Assembly (NCBI GenBank): GCA_963775575.1
Contig: CAVZJG010000002.1
Location: 1-64,000, forward strand
Length of the DNA: 64,000 bases
Direction of reading: 5' to 3'
From: Roseiarcus sp963775575
GTDB lineage: Bacteria > Pseudomonadota > Alphaproteobacteria > Rhizobiales > Beijerinckiaceae
Under the pieces are notes generated by a model. The model made no database searches. It saw nothing but the letters and a program-made list of their open reading frames with translations, and was not told where the DNA came from. The position numbers and the translations under genes were made by a program. This document shows, piece by piece, positions 17,034-24,637 of this stretch (positions are counted from its first letter, which is position 1; the number at the start of each line of letters is the position of its first letter).

Positions 17034-17642
17034 CTACCCCACCCACCCATATCCGCCGTTGTCGAAAATCAGCGCCCGCCCCTGCCAGATGTCGGCGCTC
17101 GCCGCTTCGTCGGCGCCGAGGCCGGCGAGAATGAACATCAGCGCGCGGGCGACGCCGCCGTGCGAGGCGACGAAGCAATCGCTTTTCCGCGCCGCGATCC
17201 AGGGCCTGATGCGTTCGACCAGCATCGCGTAGCTTTCGCCGCGCGGCGGCGCGAAATTCCATTTGTCGGCCTCGCGCGCCCTCGCGCCTTCGCGATCGCG
17301 CGCCTCGACCTCGGGCCAGGTCAGCCCTTCCCAGTCGCCGAACGTCAGCTCCTTCAGCGTCGACGTGAGATGGTAGCGCTCGGGCGCGAGGCCGAGCGCG
17401 GCGCGCGCCAACTCCATCGTCTGGCGCGCGCGAACGAGCGGCGAAGCGTAGAAGGCGCCGAGCGCGTCGAGCCGCGCCAGTTCGTCCGCGAGTTCGCGGC
17501 GCAGCGCCCGGCCGACCGCGCTCGCCTGCTCGCGCCCTCTGTCGTCGAGCGGAATGTCGCGCTGGCCCTGGAGCCGGTTTTCCGCGTTGTAGGAGGTTTC
17601 GCCGTGGCGCACGAAGATGATGCGGTGGGGATAAGGCGCCAC
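17034..17642 (-). CDS. Histidine phosphatase family protein (phosphoglycerate mutase-like)
   Basis: I start this frame at GTG 17642, giving about 202 residues. The motif order is that of the branch-1 histidine phosphatases: RIIFVRHGETSYNAENRLQG with the phospho-accepting His, ASPLVRARQTMELA, ELTFGDWEGLTW and CFVASHGGVARALMF with the second catalytic His. These enzymes hydrolyse or transfer phosphate on small metabolites; the substrate is not predictable. The gene is last in a set with a PfkB kinase (62 bases upstream) and an aldolase-like protein, suggesting it removes phosphate from a sugar phosphate in the same pathway. Confidence 0.85.
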   Translation of the reverse strand: MAPYPHRIIFVRHGETSYNAENRLQGQRDIPLDDRGREQASAVGRALRRELADELARLDALGAFYASPLVRARQTMELARAALGLAPERYHLTSTLKELTFGDWEGLTWPEVEARDREGARAREADKWNFAPPRGESYAMLVERIRPWIAARKSDCFVASHGGVARALMFILAGLGADEAASADIWQGRALIFDNGGYGWVG

Positions 17643-17704
17643 GACGACCGAACCTTGCTCGAGGAAACGACGGCTCCGCCGCCTCTCACGGAGCGCGCCG
17701 CGCG

Positions 17705-18727
17705 TCAAGCCGGCGCAGGCCGCAAGCCCCATTTTTCCGCCAGCGCCAAACACTCGGCGACCGGCGCGACCCCCGCGGTGGTCGAAACCGCGCGCATCGA
17801 CGCGGCGGCGCAGGCGTGGGCGAGCCGCAGGCCTTGTTCGATCGGCCAGCCCTCGTGCACGCCATAGAGCATGCCGGCGGCGAAGGCGTCGCCCGCGCCG
17901 TTGACGCCGGCGACGGCTTCTCCAGGCATCGCCAGCGAACCCAGAGCGAAGCGTCCCCCGTCGCGCGTCGCCGCGATCGCTCCTTCCGGGAAATGCGCGA
18001 CGACGAGGCGCATCGCGCCCTGCGACAGCGCCGCGTCGACGGCGCGCGCGATCGCTTTGGGGTTCGCGCCGCTCGCGTCGCGCGTTTCGATATCGGCGAG
18101 CGCGCCGATCTCGAAGTCGTTGACGATGAGCATATCGAGGTGCGGCAGGCACGGCCGCGCCAGCGCGGCGACCTTGTCGCGCGAGATCGACATCAGCTCG
18201 AGATTGGTCGCGAGTCCATGCCGACGCGCGGCGCGCAGCGTCGCGACCCAACCGTTGGCTTCCCCGCCCCACGGCGCATCCATGCGAACATGGGCGCCGG
18301 GAAGGCCGAGATGCAGAAAACGCGCCCGCGAATGCGAAAAATCGAAATGCTCGGGACTCATCAGCGCGGCGACGCCCTGCCGATAGAAATGCGTGCGCCG
18401 ACCGGTGGAGATCACGTTGAAGGCGTCGACGCTCATCGTCGCGCCGCCAGGCAGAGCGACCAGCCCCTGACGCTCGACGCCGAACGCGTCGCATTGCGCA
18501 AGCAGAAAGCGCCCGTCGTCGTCGTCGCCGACGAGGCCCATCGTCTCGACGGGAAAAGCGGGGTCGAGCCGCTTGAGGTCGATCGCCATGTTGCAGCCGG
18601 AACCGCCGCCTTGGCGATCCATGGCGAGAATTTCGTTGGTGGTGTCTTCCGCGGGCCATTCGGCGATCGACTTGTTGTAGTCGACGCACCAGCTTCCCGC
18701 CGTCGCTACGCCCCGGCGATCGTCCAT
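17705..18727 (-). CDS. PfkB-family carbohydrate kinase
   Basis: The 340-residue protein is a ribokinase-fold sugar kinase. The N-terminal part has GGGSGCNMAIDLKRLDP (the di-glycine substrate region) and FPVETMGLVGDDDDGRFLL. The C-terminal PfkB signature GVNGAGDAFAAGMLYG holds the catalytic Asp and the anion hole. It phosphorylates a sugar or sugar phosphate with ATP in the cytoplasm. It lies 10 bases downstream of an aldolase-like gene and upstream of a histidine phosphatase, the likely operon partners. The kinase-aldolase pairing resembles ketose-phosphate degradation routes such as tagatose, inositol or sulfosugar pathways, but no other marker gene is present. Confidence 0.85.
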   Translation of the reverse strand: MDDRRGVATAGSWCVDYNKSIAEWPAEDTTNEILAMDRQGGGSGCNMAIDLKRLDPAFPVETMGLVGDDDDGRFLLAQCDAFGVERQGLVALPGGATMSVDAFNVISTGRRTHFYRQGVAALMSPEHFDFSHSRARFLHLGLPGAHVRMDAPWGGEANGWVATLRAARRHGLATNLELMSISRDKVAALARPCLPHLDMLIVNDFEIGALADIETRDASGANPKAIARAVDAALSQGAMRLVVAHFPEGAIAATRDGGRFALGSLAMPGEAVAGVNGAGDAFAAGMLYGVHEGWPIEQGLRLAHACAAASMRAVSTTAGVAPVAECLALAEKWGLRPAPA

Positions 18728-18737
18728 CGGCGAACCC

Positions 18738-19757
18738 TCAACCCTGTCGGAGAGCGGCTTCGGTGATCGTGTTGTCGGCGTCCAAATCGCGGATCGGCGT
18801 CACGCTCTCGCGCCGCAACGCGTCGTGATAGACCTCGACCGCCTCGCTCGGCGTGAGATCGCCGTCCGCGACCAGGCGCATCAGCCTGACGACGTCGAGC
18901 GGCGATTCGGCGAGGTAGACCTTGCGCCCTACCAGCGCGACGCGGGCGCCGTGTTTCTCGGCCTGGTGGATCAGCTCGAAACAATCGCGCGTCGTCCCGC
19001 CGCCGCCGCCGAGCACGCCGACGACGAGGCCCGGATCGAACGACGCCAGTTCCTCCAGCGCCCGGGGGCCGTTGTAGACGATCTTGAGAAACACCGGCCG
19101 CTCGGCCTCGAGGAGACCGGCGAGGCAGCGCACGATCGCGTCGTTGACGAAATGCGGCGTCAGCTCCGGCGCGACGCCGGCGACGTTGGGGTTGAAGACT
19201 TCGAGAAAATAATGGAAATCCTTGGCGGCCGCGTCGGCGCGAAATTCGCGGAACGCCTCCAGCGAGGCGACGTCCCGTTCGATGTCGTTGGTGAAAGTGA
19301 TGGAATAGAGCCCGAGATCGGTCAGCGCGATCTTGGCGCCGGGCTCGGGCGTCGCCCCGCCAAAGCGCACGCGCGACAGCGAAGCGGTGCGAAACGGGCG
19401 CGACGGGCTGTTGGCGTAACTCGCGCCGCGCAAGCCCCAGACGTCGGTCGCATCGTTGGCGCGGATCGCCGGCTTGACGCCCGTTCCCGCGAAAGCGTCG
19501 CGCGCGACGAGGCGCTCGAGATTGGACGCCGAGGTCAGCATGAGGTCGACGATGTCCTGGCGGATCACCGCCTCGATCGCCTCGATGAATTCGGCGCGGG
19601 TGCGAAAGCGCTGCGACGATCCGTCGCGTTCGCGCGCCGGGCCGACGCCATGCAGCCCCGGTCCCATGTCGGGGTCCGCCGCGTCGGCGATGATGAAATC
19701 GGAGCGCTGATAGGCGCCGGCGCGAATGCGCGCGAGTTTCTCGTCCAATCGAAACAT
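18738..19757 (-). CDS. Uncharacterised aldolase-like (TIM-barrel) protein
   Basis: I do not recognise a named family for this 339-residue soluble protein. Its pattern of beta-strand/helix alternation fits a TIM barrel: DLMLTSASNLERL, KPAIRANDATDVW, LGLYSITFTND, FHYFLEVFNPN, RPVFLKIVYNGPRAL (a candidate Schiff-base Lys), DPGLVVGVLGGGGGTTRD and GARVALVGRKVYLAE. The last two, with consecutive glycines before a helix, look like a phosphate-binding site. This recalls class I aldolases of the DeoC/LacD type. It is first in the set with the PfkB kinase (10 bases) and the phosphatase. The role as a sugar-phosphate aldolase is inferred. Confidence 0.6.
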   Translation of the reverse strand: MFRLDEKLARIRAGAYQRSDFIIADAADPDMGPGLHGVGPARERDGSSQRFRTRAEFIEAIEAVIRQDIVDLMLTSASNLERLVARDAFAGTGVKPAIRANDATDVWGLRGASYANSPSRPFRTASLSRVRFGGATPEPGAKIALTDLGLYSITFTNDIERDVASLEAFREFRADAAAKDFHYFLEVFNPNVAGVAPELTPHFVNDAIVRCLAGLLEAERPVFLKIVYNGPRALEELASFDPGLVVGVLGGGGGTTRDCFELIHQAEKHGARVALVGRKVYLAESPLDVVRLMRLVADGDLTPSEAVEVYHDALRRESVTPIRDLDADNTITEAALRQG

Positions 19758-19922
19758 CGGTCTCTCCCGACGCCGCTCGCCGGCGCCCGCCCTTATATCT
19801 ACATCGCGGCGGGCGAACGAAGCAACGCGCGCCTCGTCGCGGGCGCGCCGATCGATTTTCGGCTTTGCCCTTGGGAAGCGCTTCCGCTAGGGTCGCAGCC
19901 TTGCTGGCTCGGAGGCGCTGAA

Positions 19923-20048
19923 ATGTCCAACGCGCAACGATTGCGCATTCTCGTCGTGGGGGCCAGCGGCGCGCTCGGGCGCGCGCCTTCAGCCGCAGCA
20001 TTGAGGGCCGGCGGATCGGCCAAGTCGACAAGGCGCCGTGAAGCATGA
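19923..20048 (+). pseudogene. Short Rossmann-type ORF, probable remnant of an NAD(P)-binding protein
   Basis: A 41-codon frame begins MSNAQRLRILVVGASGALGR, with the strand-GxxGxxG-helix opening of NAD(P)-dependent epimerases/reductases. After 25 residues it becomes Ala/Arg-rich and stops. It is preceded by GGAGGCG and its TGA overlaps the ATG of the PAP2 phosphatase gene (ATGA). It may be a truncated dehydrogenase gene now serving as a leader for the next gene. It is too short to fold as a Rossmann domain. Confidence 0.4.
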
Positions 20049-20701
20049 CGCGTTCGCTGGCCGTCCTGTTGGCGCTGACCGCGCTCACGCTCGTCGTTTT
20101 CGCGCTGTGGCCGGGAATCGATCTGGCCGTCTCGCATTACTTCTACGACCGGGGCGGCTTTGTCGGTCGCGACGGGCTGGAACGTTTCGGGCGCGATTTC
20201 TTCCGCGTAACGCCGTTCGTCGTTCTCGCCGCTTTCGCCGCGCTCTACGCCCTTCGCCGCTATGGCGTCGCCGTTCCCTACGCGCCGAGCGGGAGCGGCT
20301 TGTTGTTCCTCGCCGTCACCATGGCGCTCGGGCCCGGCCTGATCGTCAACCTCGGCCTCAAGGATCACACGCATCGGCCGCGTCCGGTTCACGTGGCGGA
20401 ATTCGGCGGAAGCGATGAATTTCGTCCGTGGTATCGCTTCGACGGGGCCTGCCAGATGAACTGCTCGTTCGTATCCGGCGAGGCGGCCTCGGGCTTCTGG
20501 ATGGTCGCTCCGGCGAGTCTCCTGCCGCCGCCGGCGCGCGGCCCGGCGATGGGCGTCGCGGTCGCGTTCGGCTTAGGCGCGAGCCTGCTGCGCATCGCCT
20601 TCGGCGGGCATTTTCTCTCCGACGCCCTGCTCGGCGGGCTGATCACGCTCATCGTCATCGTCCTCGCGCGCCGGGTCATCTGGCCGCGCGGCGCGCCTTG
20701 A
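20045..20701 (+). CDS. PAP2-family membrane phosphatase (lipid phosphatase-like)
   Basis: The 218-residue protein has about six membrane segments (first at residues 5-25, LAVLLALTALTLVVFALWP) and the three PAP2 motifs: LKDHTHRPRP (K-x6-RP), CSFVSGEAASGF (in place of PSGH, as in several lipid A phosphatases) and LRIAFGGHFLSD (with catalytic His). Such enzymes remove phosphate from lipid A, undecaprenyl pyrophosphate or phosphatidyl lipids on the periplasmic face. The FVSGEAA form suggests the LpxE/LpxF type, but the substrate cannot be fixed. The start ATG overlaps the stop of a short Rossmann-type ORF. Confidence 0.85.
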   Translation: MTRSLAVLLALTALTLVVFALWPGIDLAVSHYFYDRGGFVGRDGLERFGRDFFRVTPFVVLAAFAALYALRRYGVAVPYAPSGSGLLFLAVTMALGPGLIVNLGLKDHTHRPRPVHVAEFGGSDEFRPWYRFDGACQMNCSFVSGEAASGFWMVAPASLLPPPARGPAMGVAVAFGLGASLLRIAFGGHFLSDALLGGLITLIVIVLARRVIWPRGAP

Positions 20702-20888
20702 AGGGTTGCACGCCGCCTGCGTCCGTCTATAAGGGCCGCGGATGCAGCCGGGGCGAATTCCCCATAGCGCCGCCCTCGCCGTCATGGCCGGGACGAGCCG
20801 GGCCATGACGGCGAGGGAGCGTGCGGAACTCGCTTCGGCCGCTCGTCGAGTCGTCCCCTCAGTCCCCTTGCCCCCGGTCCCCCATCCC

Positions 20889-22136
20889 ATGTCCAAGCCC
20901 AAGACCCTCGTGAAGCGCGTCGTGCTGGCCTATTCCGGCGGCCTCGACACCTCGATCATTCTCAAGTGGCTGCAGACCGCCTACGGCTGCGAGGTCGTCA
21001 CTTTCACCGCCGATCTCGGCCAGGGCGACGAACTGGAGCCGGCGCGGCGCAAGGCGGAACTGCTCGGCGTCAAGCCCGAGCACATCTTCATCGAGGACCT
21101 GCGCGAAGAATTCGTGCGCGACTACGTCTTCCCGATGTTTCGCGCCAATGCGCAATACGAGGGTCAGTATCTCCTGGGAACTTCGATCGCGCGCCCGCTG
21201 ATCGCCAAGCGCTTGGTCGAAATCGCGCGCCAGGTCGGCGCCGACGCGATCGCCCACGGCGCCACCGGCAAGGGCAATGACCAGGTGCGCTTCGAGCTCT
21301 CGGCTTACGCGCTGGAGCCGGACATCAAGATCATCGCGCCCTGGCGCGAATGGGAGTTCCCTTCGCGCACCGCGTTGATCGCGTTCGCCGAGAAGCATCA
21401 GATCCCCATATCCAAGGACAAGCGCGGCGAAGCGCCGTTCTCGACCGACGCCAATCTTCTGCACGTCTCCTCCGAAGGCAAGGTGCTCGAAGACCCGGCG
21501 TTGGAGACGCCGCCTTACGTCTATTCGCGCACCGTCGATCCGGAATCGGCGCCCGACAAGCCGACGATCGTCGAGATCGCGTTCGAGAAGGGCGATCCGG
21601 TCGCCGTCGACGGCCAGCGCCTCTCCCCCGCCGCGCTGCTCGCCGCGCTCAACAAGCTCGGCCACGACAACGGCGTCGGCCGGCTCGACTTGGTCGAGAA
21701 CCGCTTCGTCGGCATGAAGTCGCGCGGCATGTACGAGACGCCGGGCGGCACGATCCTGCTCGCCGCCCATCGCGCGATCGAATCGATCACTCTCGACCGC
21801 GGCGCGGCGCATCTCAAGGACGAGCTGATGCCGAAATACGCCGAGCTGATCTACAACGGCTTCTGGTTCGCCCCCGAGCGCGAATTGCTGCAGACGCTGA
21901 TCGACAAGAGCCAGGAGTTCGTCGCCGGCCGGGTGCGGCTGAAACTCTACAAGGGCGGCGTCTATACAATCGGCCGCGACAGCCCGAATTCGCTCTACGA
22001 CCAGGACCTCGTCACCTTCGAAGAAGGCGCCGTCACCTACGATCAGCACGACGCGGCGGGTTTCATCAAGCTCAACGCGCTGCGCCTGCGCACGCTGGCC
22101 AAGCGCAAACGCAGGGCCGGAGCGAAGGGGCGGTAA
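20889..22136 (+). CDS. argG: Argininosuccinate synthase
   Basis: I start at ATG 20889 (MSKPKTLVKRVVLAYSGGLD), giving 415 residues, close to the typical length. The PP-loop AYSGGLDTSII binds ATP. HGATGKGNDQVRFE and APWREWEF are family signatures, followed by ISKDKRGEAPFSTDANLLH. The enzyme joins citrulline and aspartate with ATP to give argininosuccinate, the penultimate step of arginine synthesis. The frame is open upstream to 20742, but that extension shows no conservation. A REP-like palindrome follows 31 bases after the stop. Confidence 0.97.
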   Translation: MSKPKTLVKRVVLAYSGGLDTSIILKWLQTAYGCEVVTFTADLGQGDELEPARRKAELLGVKPEHIFIEDLREEFVRDYVFPMFRANAQYEGQYLLGTSIARPLIAKRLVEIARQVGADAIAHGATGKGNDQVRFELSAYALEPDIKIIAPWREWEFPSRTALIAFAEKHQIPISKDKRGEAPFSTDANLLHVSSEGKVLEDPALETPPYVYSRTVDPESAPDKPTIVEIAFEKGDPVAVDGQRLSPAALLAALNKLGHDNGVGRLDLVENRFVGMKSRGMYETPGGTILLAAHRAIESITLDRGAAHLKDELMPKYAELIYNGFWFAPERELLQTLIDKSQEFVAGRVRLKLYKGGVYTIGRDSPNSLYDQDLVTFEEGAVTYDQHDAAGFIKLNALRLRTLAKRKRRAGAKGR

Positions 22137-22166
22137 GGCGTCTTCCGATCAAACGTCGCCGGCGCC

Positions 22167-22251
22167 GTCATTGCGAGCGAAGCGAAGCATTCCAGCCACC
22201 GTGCAAGTCGCAACCGCTGGATTGCTTCGTCGCTCCGCTCCTCGCAATGAC
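22167..22251. repeat. REP-like palindrome, relative of the 3079-3235 core
   Basis: The arms start GTCATTGCGAGCGAAGCGAA and end CTCGCAATGAC, with CCAGC/GCTGG inside. It lies between the convergent argG and helicase genes and could serve as a bidirectional terminator. Confidence 0.8.
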
Positions 22252-22271
22252 AATTCCAGGGCGGCGCCGGC

Positions 22272-23588
22272 TCAGTGCGCCGGCGCGCTCTCGGCCTGAA
22301 ACGCCGGGCGCGCGCGGCGTCCCTGTCGCGCCCGATGCGGCTGCCGGTTCGCCGAGCGCGGATCGCTCTTGGGCGAATGATGCGGTCGGTCCGGCGCGGG
22401 CGCCGGCGCCGCCTTGCGCACCACCGGCGCCGGCTTGGGCCCCTTATCGCCGCGACGATCGAGCGAGAAGATGCGCAGCCGCGTCAGGCGCTCGATCGCG
22501 CGTAAGGAGTCGCGCTCGCCGGCGTCGCACAGCGAAATCGCCTGGCCGCCCTTGCCGGCGCGCGCGGTGCGGCCGATGCGATGGACATAGGCCTCGGCGA
22601 CCTCGGGCAGCTCGAAATTGACGACGTGGCTGACGTCGTCGACGTCGATGCCGCGCGCGGCGATGTCGGTGGCCACCAGCGCGCGCGCCGCTCCCGAGCG
22701 GAACGCGGCGAGGGCGCGTTCGCGCTGGCCCTGGCTCTTGTTGCCGTGAATGGCGAGCGCGCTGACGCCGGCTTCGTCGAGCGTGCGGGCGACGCGATCG
22801 GCGCCGTGCTTGGTGCGGGTGAAGACGATCGTGCGCGTCAGCTTGGGATCGGCAAACAGCTCCACCAGCATGTCGCGCTTGCGCGGCGCGTCGACGTGGA
22901 CGACGGTCTGCTCGACGCAATCGACGGTCGTGGCGGCGGGAGTCACCGACACTTCCAAGGGATCGTGCAGCAATTCGCCGGCGAGCTTGCGGATGTCCGG
23001 CGGCATGGTGGCGGAGAAGAACAGGTTCTGCCGCTTCTTCGGCAAATCGCGGACGATGCGGCGGATCGGCTTGATGAAGCCGAGATCGAGCATCCGGTCG
23101 ACTTCGTCGAGGACAAGGAATTCGACGGCGCTCAAATTGCACACGCGCGCGTCGAGATGATCGACCAGGCGCCCCGGCGTCGCCACCAGCACGTCGAGCC
23201 CGCGCGCCAGCGCGCGAATTTGCGCGCCGTGCGGCACGCCGCCGAAGACGACGGCGATATCGAGGGACAAGCCGGCCGAGAGGTCGCGAAAGCTCTGCGC
23301 GATCTGGCTGGCGAGCTCGCGCGTCGGGCTCAGCACCAGAACGCGCGCGCCGCCGCGCGGGGCGGGCCGCTTGTCGGCGATCAGGCGATTGAGGATCGGC
23401 AGCGCGAAAGCCGCCGTCTTGCCGGTGCCCGTCTGGGCGATGCCGATGAGGTCGCGCCCGGTCATGAGAACGGGGATGGCCTGCGCCTGAATCGGCGTCG
23501 GCTTGACATAGCCCATGTGGGTCAAAGCGGTGACGAGCGGCGCGGTGAGGCCGAAGCCGTTGAAGTTTTCCAATTGCGTATCTTTCAA
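22272..23588 (-). CDS. DEAD-box-family ATP-dependent RNA helicase (RhlE-like)
   Basis: The 438-residue protein has the full superfamily 2 motif set: Q-motif (GYVKPTPIQAQAIPVL), Walker A (AQTGTGKTAAF), PTRELA, TPGRL, motif II as DEVD (FLVLDEVDRMLDLGF, with Val instead of Ala), SAT (LFFSATMPP), TDIAARGIDVDDVSHVVNF and HRIGRTARAGKGG. The C-terminal 70 residues are basic, Pro/Arg-rich and disordered, typical of RhlE proteins that act on ribosome assembly or mRNA decay. DEVD is tolerated in this family. It is convergent with argG. Confidence 0.9.
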   Translation of the reverse strand: MKDTQLENFNGFGLTAPLVTALTHMGYVKPTPIQAQAIPVLMTGRDLIGIAQTGTGKTAAFALPILNRLIADKRPAPRGGARVLVLSPTRELASQIAQSFRDLSAGLSLDIAVVFGGVPHGAQIRALARGLDVLVATPGRLVDHLDARVCNLSAVEFLVLDEVDRMLDLGFIKPIRRIVRDLPKKRQNLFFSATMPPDIRKLAGELLHDPLEVSVTPAATTVDCVEQTVVHVDAPRKRDMLVELFADPKLTRTIVFTRTKHGADRVARTLDEAGVSALAIHGNKSQGQRERALAAFRSGAARALVATDIAARGIDVDDVSHVVNFELPEVAEAYVHRIGRTARAGKGGQAISLCDAGERDSLRAIERLTRLRIFSLDRRGDKGPKPAPVVRKAAPAPAPDRPHHSPKSDPRSANRQPHRARQGRRARPAFQAESAPAH

Positions 23589-23918
23589 ACAGCCGCAAAG
23601 GCGCGGGAGATTCCGCGTCGCGGCGCCTATTCATTAAGGGGGGACGCCCTGCGTGTCCGGGCTGTCGAGCGGTTTACGAACAGGCGCTCGGCAGGAGGAC
23701 ACCTTGGCCCTTTACGCAGCCGGCGCGCATCGACCGCTCAAACGAGCGGCAGCCGGCTTATCGATGATGCGGCGCACAATGTCAAGGATCTGTCCTGGCT
23801 CATGACATATGGGAGTGGGGTCATTGCTCCGGTTCGCTCATCGGGTCAGGCGCCGTCGTGTGGTCGGCCTCATGATGCGGCGGTACACGCCCCGCGCCCG
23901 TTGGCTCCCTTCGACGCT
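23589..23918. other. Intergenic stretch without a recognised feature
   Basis: About 330 bases between divergent helicase and convergent secreted-protein genes. I see no gene and no clear regulatory element. Confidence 0.5.
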
Positions 23919-24383
23919 TCAGTGGGGACTGATCGTGTCGACGACCTCGACGTCCACGTCGATGGTCATCTTGACTGTGTCGCCGCTGCGATTGTCGTGG
24001 TTGTCGAGCGTCACCTGGAAATGATCCTTGCCGACGAAACCCGACGCGGGAAAATAGGCGAACCCATCATCGCTCATCGAATTGTTGACGCCGGCGAGCC
24101 CATGCGACGCGCGTTGCGACATCACTAAATTGTCGACGCTATGTTTGCCCCAGGCCCTTACACGCGTCGAGCATGGCTCGTTCTTGTCGACCCTCCACCG
24201 GAGGTTGACGCTTGACGTGCCTAAATAGAAACGGAACCCCGATTTTTGGCAATTGGCGCTCGCCGATTGAACCGAGGCGGCGAGGCAAGAGATCGCGGCG
24301 ACCGTGACGAGGACGGAAAGCCGCGCCCGGTCGATCGCGGGCCGGAACGCCGCGCGATTAAGTATTTCGCTCGACTTTTTCAC
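23919..24383 (-). CDS. Secreted protein with a single Ig-like domain
   Basis: This 154-residue product has a long N-terminus and a signal peptide (RLSVLVTVAAISCLAASVQ, then SASA). The mature part holds two cysteines. Its second half, SDDGFAYFPASGFVGKDHFQ followed by a beta-rich end, matches the DGxFxYxPxxGFxGxDxF pattern of bacterial Ig-like/cadherin-like repeats, but present only once. It could be a periplasmic binding or adhesion module. It has lower GC and no functional neighbour. The function is unknown. Confidence 0.6.
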   Translation of the reverse strand: MKKSSEILNRAAFRPAIDRARLSVLVTVAAISCLAASVQSASANCQKSGFRFYLGTSSVNLRWRVDKNEPCSTRVRAWGKHSVDNLVMSQRASHGLAGVNNSMSDDGFAYFPASGFVGKDHFQVTLDNHDNRSGDTVKMTIDVDVEVVDTISPH

Positions 24384-24637
24384 GCTTCGTCCCCTCGATC
24401 AGCCCCCACTGAATTGTCCAAGCGGAAGGTTAGCGCATGGGCGGCCTCGAGGCTAGCGCGCGTCCATTGCGGCGGCGATCGGACGAACAGGAGGACGGCG
24501 GAAACATCGCCCGCCCGCCCGCCCACGCCTTCACCCAGTGATCAGGTCTCCGAACATCTCCCAGCTCTGGCCGGTAAAACGCGCCAGCTGCATCTGGCGG
24601 ATGGCATTGTAATTGGTCGGCGCCACAACGGCGAGGA

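Noticed and set aside
18825..20048. A 407-codon + strand frame antisense to the aldolase-like gene
   Set aside because: Only its last 41 codons (19923-20048) have a start signal and a motif; the rest is a shadow.
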